Positions 6,262 to 7,627 of a DNA stretch of 7,627 nucleotides are shown here, piece after piece (position 1 is the first letter of the stretch; the number at the start of each line of letters is the position of its first letter). The position numbers were made by a program, and so were the translations under genes. The stretch lies in NCBI GenBank assembly GCA_903952805.1, contig CAJBHN010001226.1, positions 1-7,627 on the forward strand, written 5' to 3'. The notes below the pieces were generated by a model that ran no database searches, was not told where the DNA came from, and saw nothing but the letters and a program-made list of their open reading frames with translations. The stretch comes from an uncultured Myxococcales bacterium (GTDB lineage Bacteria > Myxococcota > UBA727 > VGSZ01).

Positions 6262-6282
6262 TGGTGGGGGAAACCCCTACCA
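6262..6282 (+). promoter_or_regulatory. Strong hairpin immediately before the hscB start
   Basis: TGGTGGGGG-AAA-CCCCTACCA: a 9-bp stem (one G.U pair in RNA) with an AAA loop, ending 8 nt before ATG 6291. Flanking bases can extend it (CGGTG with CACCG around a small bulge). No run of T follows, so it is not an intrinsic terminator. No Shine-Dalgarno lies between the hairpin and the ATG. The hairpin may affect translation start, or it may be coding if hscB begins upstream at ATG 6219. Confidence 0.5.
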
Positions 6283-6290
6283 ACACCGAC

Positions 6291-6935
6291 ATGGCCACTC
6301 TTCCTTCCCGGTGTCACGCCTGTCAGGCCGAGTACGACGCCAGCGGCGCTCCTTTGCGCTGTGCGTCATGCGAGGCCTTGTTGCCGCCCCATCCCCGGGT
6401 GTCGCCGTTTGCGCAGCTGGGGTTGCCGGTGAGCTCGTCGCTCGACGATGCCGCCGTGGAGCAGGCCTGGCTCAAGCGGAGCCGGCTGGTGCATCCCGAC
6501 CGTTTCGCGTCCCGCCCCGCTGCCGAGCGCCGTGCGGCCGCCGAGCAGACCATCGCCGCCAACGACGCCTACCGGCTCTTGAAGACACCCTTCGACCGGG
6601 CGGTGTGGTTGGTGCGCAGCGCCGGCGTCGACGAGCCGCGCTTGTCCCAGGCACGCCTGATCGCCTTCATGGAGGACCGCGAGGAGGCCGAGGCTTCGCC
6701 GGCCGGCAGGGCCCGCGTCATCGCTGCTGCCGCCGCCCGCTTCCAGGTTTCCCTCGCCGCCGTGGTCGCCTCCCTCGCCGAGGTCGACTGGCAGCAGGTC
6801 AGCATGGCCGAGCCCGGCTCATGGCGCCCGCGCCTGGTCGCGGTGGCCAGTCACCTGGCCGACATGCGGACCCTGGGGCGGCTGTCGGCCGATCTCGGTG
6901 GTCCCACGCTCATCGCTGGCGTGGACGGACGCTGA
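6291..6935 (+). CDS. hscB: Fe-S cluster assembly co-chaperone HscB (J-domain) with N-terminal C4 motif
   Basis: A 214-aa J-domain co-chaperone. HscB recruits the IscU scaffold to the Hsp70 HscA and stimulates its ATPase, helping transfer of Fe-S clusters in the cytoplasm. The N-terminus has CHAC (8-11) and CASC (24-27), a CxxC-x12-CxxC pattern expected to bind zinc, as in eukaryotic HSCB and some bacterial relatives but not in E. coli HscB. The J-domain covers about 38-108: FAQLGLP (40-46), a basic helix II (LKRSRLV), the essential HPD (68-70, HPDRF), and NDAYRLLKTPFDRAVWLV (91-108). The C-terminal IscU-binding helices follow, with LIAFMEDREEAE (123-134) matching the LxxxMExREExE-like motif. 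Start: ATG 6291 keeps the C4 motif close to the N-terminus but lacks a Shine-Dalgarno; ATG 6219 would add 24 unremarkable residues. No iscU, hscA or fdx is nearby. It is divergent from the TPR gene, with atpD 186 bp downstream. Confidence 0.93.
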   Translation: MATLPSRCHACQAEYDASGAPLRCASCEALLPPHPRVSPFAQLGLPVSSSLDDAAVEQAWLKRSRLVHPDRFASRPAAERRAAAEQTIAANDAYRLLKTPFDRAVWLVRSAGVDEPRLSQARLIAFMEDREEAEASPAGRARVIAAAAARFQVSLAAVVASLAEVDWQQVSMAEPGSWRPRLVAVASHLADMRTLGRLSADLGGPTLIAGVDGR

Positions 6936-7019
6936 GCGTGGCGGCTGCTGGATGCCGGTTCATGGCGGGGCGACGTTCGGCGAGGCCGTCTGTATGCGGT
7001 CGGGACGCGGTCGTCGGCG

Positions 7020-7038
7020 TCGCGGCAGCCTGCCGCGA
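7020..7038 (+). promoter_or_regulatory. Inverted repeat in the atpD leader
   Basis: TCGCGGCAG-C-CTGCCGCGA: 9-bp arms around one base. As RNA it would fold as a 7-bp stem with an AGCCT loop. It sits about 84 bp before the atpD ATG and 84 bp after the hscB stop. There is no T tract, so it is more likely a leader hairpin, a processing point or a DNA-binding dyad than an intrinsic terminator. Confidence 0.4.
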
Positions 7039-7110
7039 GGTCCGCTGCGAGGCCGTTGCGGTCTGGGCCACGTTGGCTAAGGCGGCACCGTTCAGTTTCG
7101 ATCACGCAAA

Positions 7111-7115
7111 AGGAG
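7111..7115 (+). promoter_or_regulatory. Ribosome binding site of atpD (AGGAG)
   Basis: AGGAG ends 6 nt before the ATG at 7122, in an A-rich context (GCAAAAGGAG). It is the best Shine-Dalgarno in the window and fits a highly translated gene. Confidence 0.88.
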
Positions 7116-7121
7116 CATTCC

Positions 7122-7627
<506 letters not shown>

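Larger units (their letters stand above)
6936..7121 (+). other. Intergenic leader region before atpD
   Basis: This 186-bp stretch between hscB and atpD has no convincing gene. A 19-nt perfect inverted repeat lies at 7020-7038, and the last part holds the atpD ribosome binding site. No T-rich terminator follows hscB, so read-through into atpD is possible. I could not identify a convincing -35/-10 pair, which is common in high-GC DNA. Confidence 0.6.

Noticed and set aside
6108..6317. 70-residue N-terminal extension of the TPR protein
   Set aside because: The translation is Arg/His/Gly/Pro-rich and passes through the 11-bp repeats and the hairpin before hscB. The helical TPR-like protein starts naturally at ATG 6107.

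Overview
High-GC (visibly GC-rich at third codon positions) bacterial chromosomal DNA. The lineage is most likely Myxococcota or a neighbouring deltaproteobacterial-type phylum. This is an inference from three things: a soluble Hanks-type Ser/Thr kinase with a long Pro/Ser/Thr-rich linker and a GAF-like tail, a DUF2293 protein of the form I associate with myxobacteria, and a TPR protein with a very long acidic low-complexity tail. No insertion sequence, phage gene, CRISPR array, tRNA or rRNA was seen.

Layout, left to right. (1) A two-gene minus-strand unit: the GAF-tailed Ser/Thr kinase (448-2298), followed 7 bp downstream by the 5' part of an exported or membrane-anchored protein that runs off the left edge (1-440). 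(2) A ~300-bp divergent intergenic region (2299-2612) holding an operator-like 16-bp dyad and a 10-bp tandem repeat array of about 15 units. (3) A plus-strand DUF2293 gene (2613-3326). (4) Converging on it, a minus-strand RlmI-like class I methyltransferase (3366-4328). (5) Upstream of that on the same strand, a TPR protein (4443-6107) whose second half is built from amplified short repeats. (6) A 183-bp divergent region with 11-bp repeats and a strong hairpin. (7) A plus-strand HscB co-chaperone with an N-terminal four-cysteine motif (6291-6935). (8) The 5' part of atpD, the F1 ATP synthase beta subunit, with a clear ribosome binding site (7122 to the right edge).

The genes do not form one pathway. 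Housekeeping functions (rRNA-type methylation, Fe-S cluster assembly, ATP synthesis) are mixed with signalling and unknown proteins. The most notable points are the 10-bp repeat array and dyad in the kinase/DUF2293 divergent region, the repeat-expanded TPR protein, the C4-type HscB away from other isc genes, and atpD not preceded by atpG. Nothing here can be called a new system with confidence. The kinase plus exported-protein pair and the repeat-bearing TPR protein are the least explained parts.
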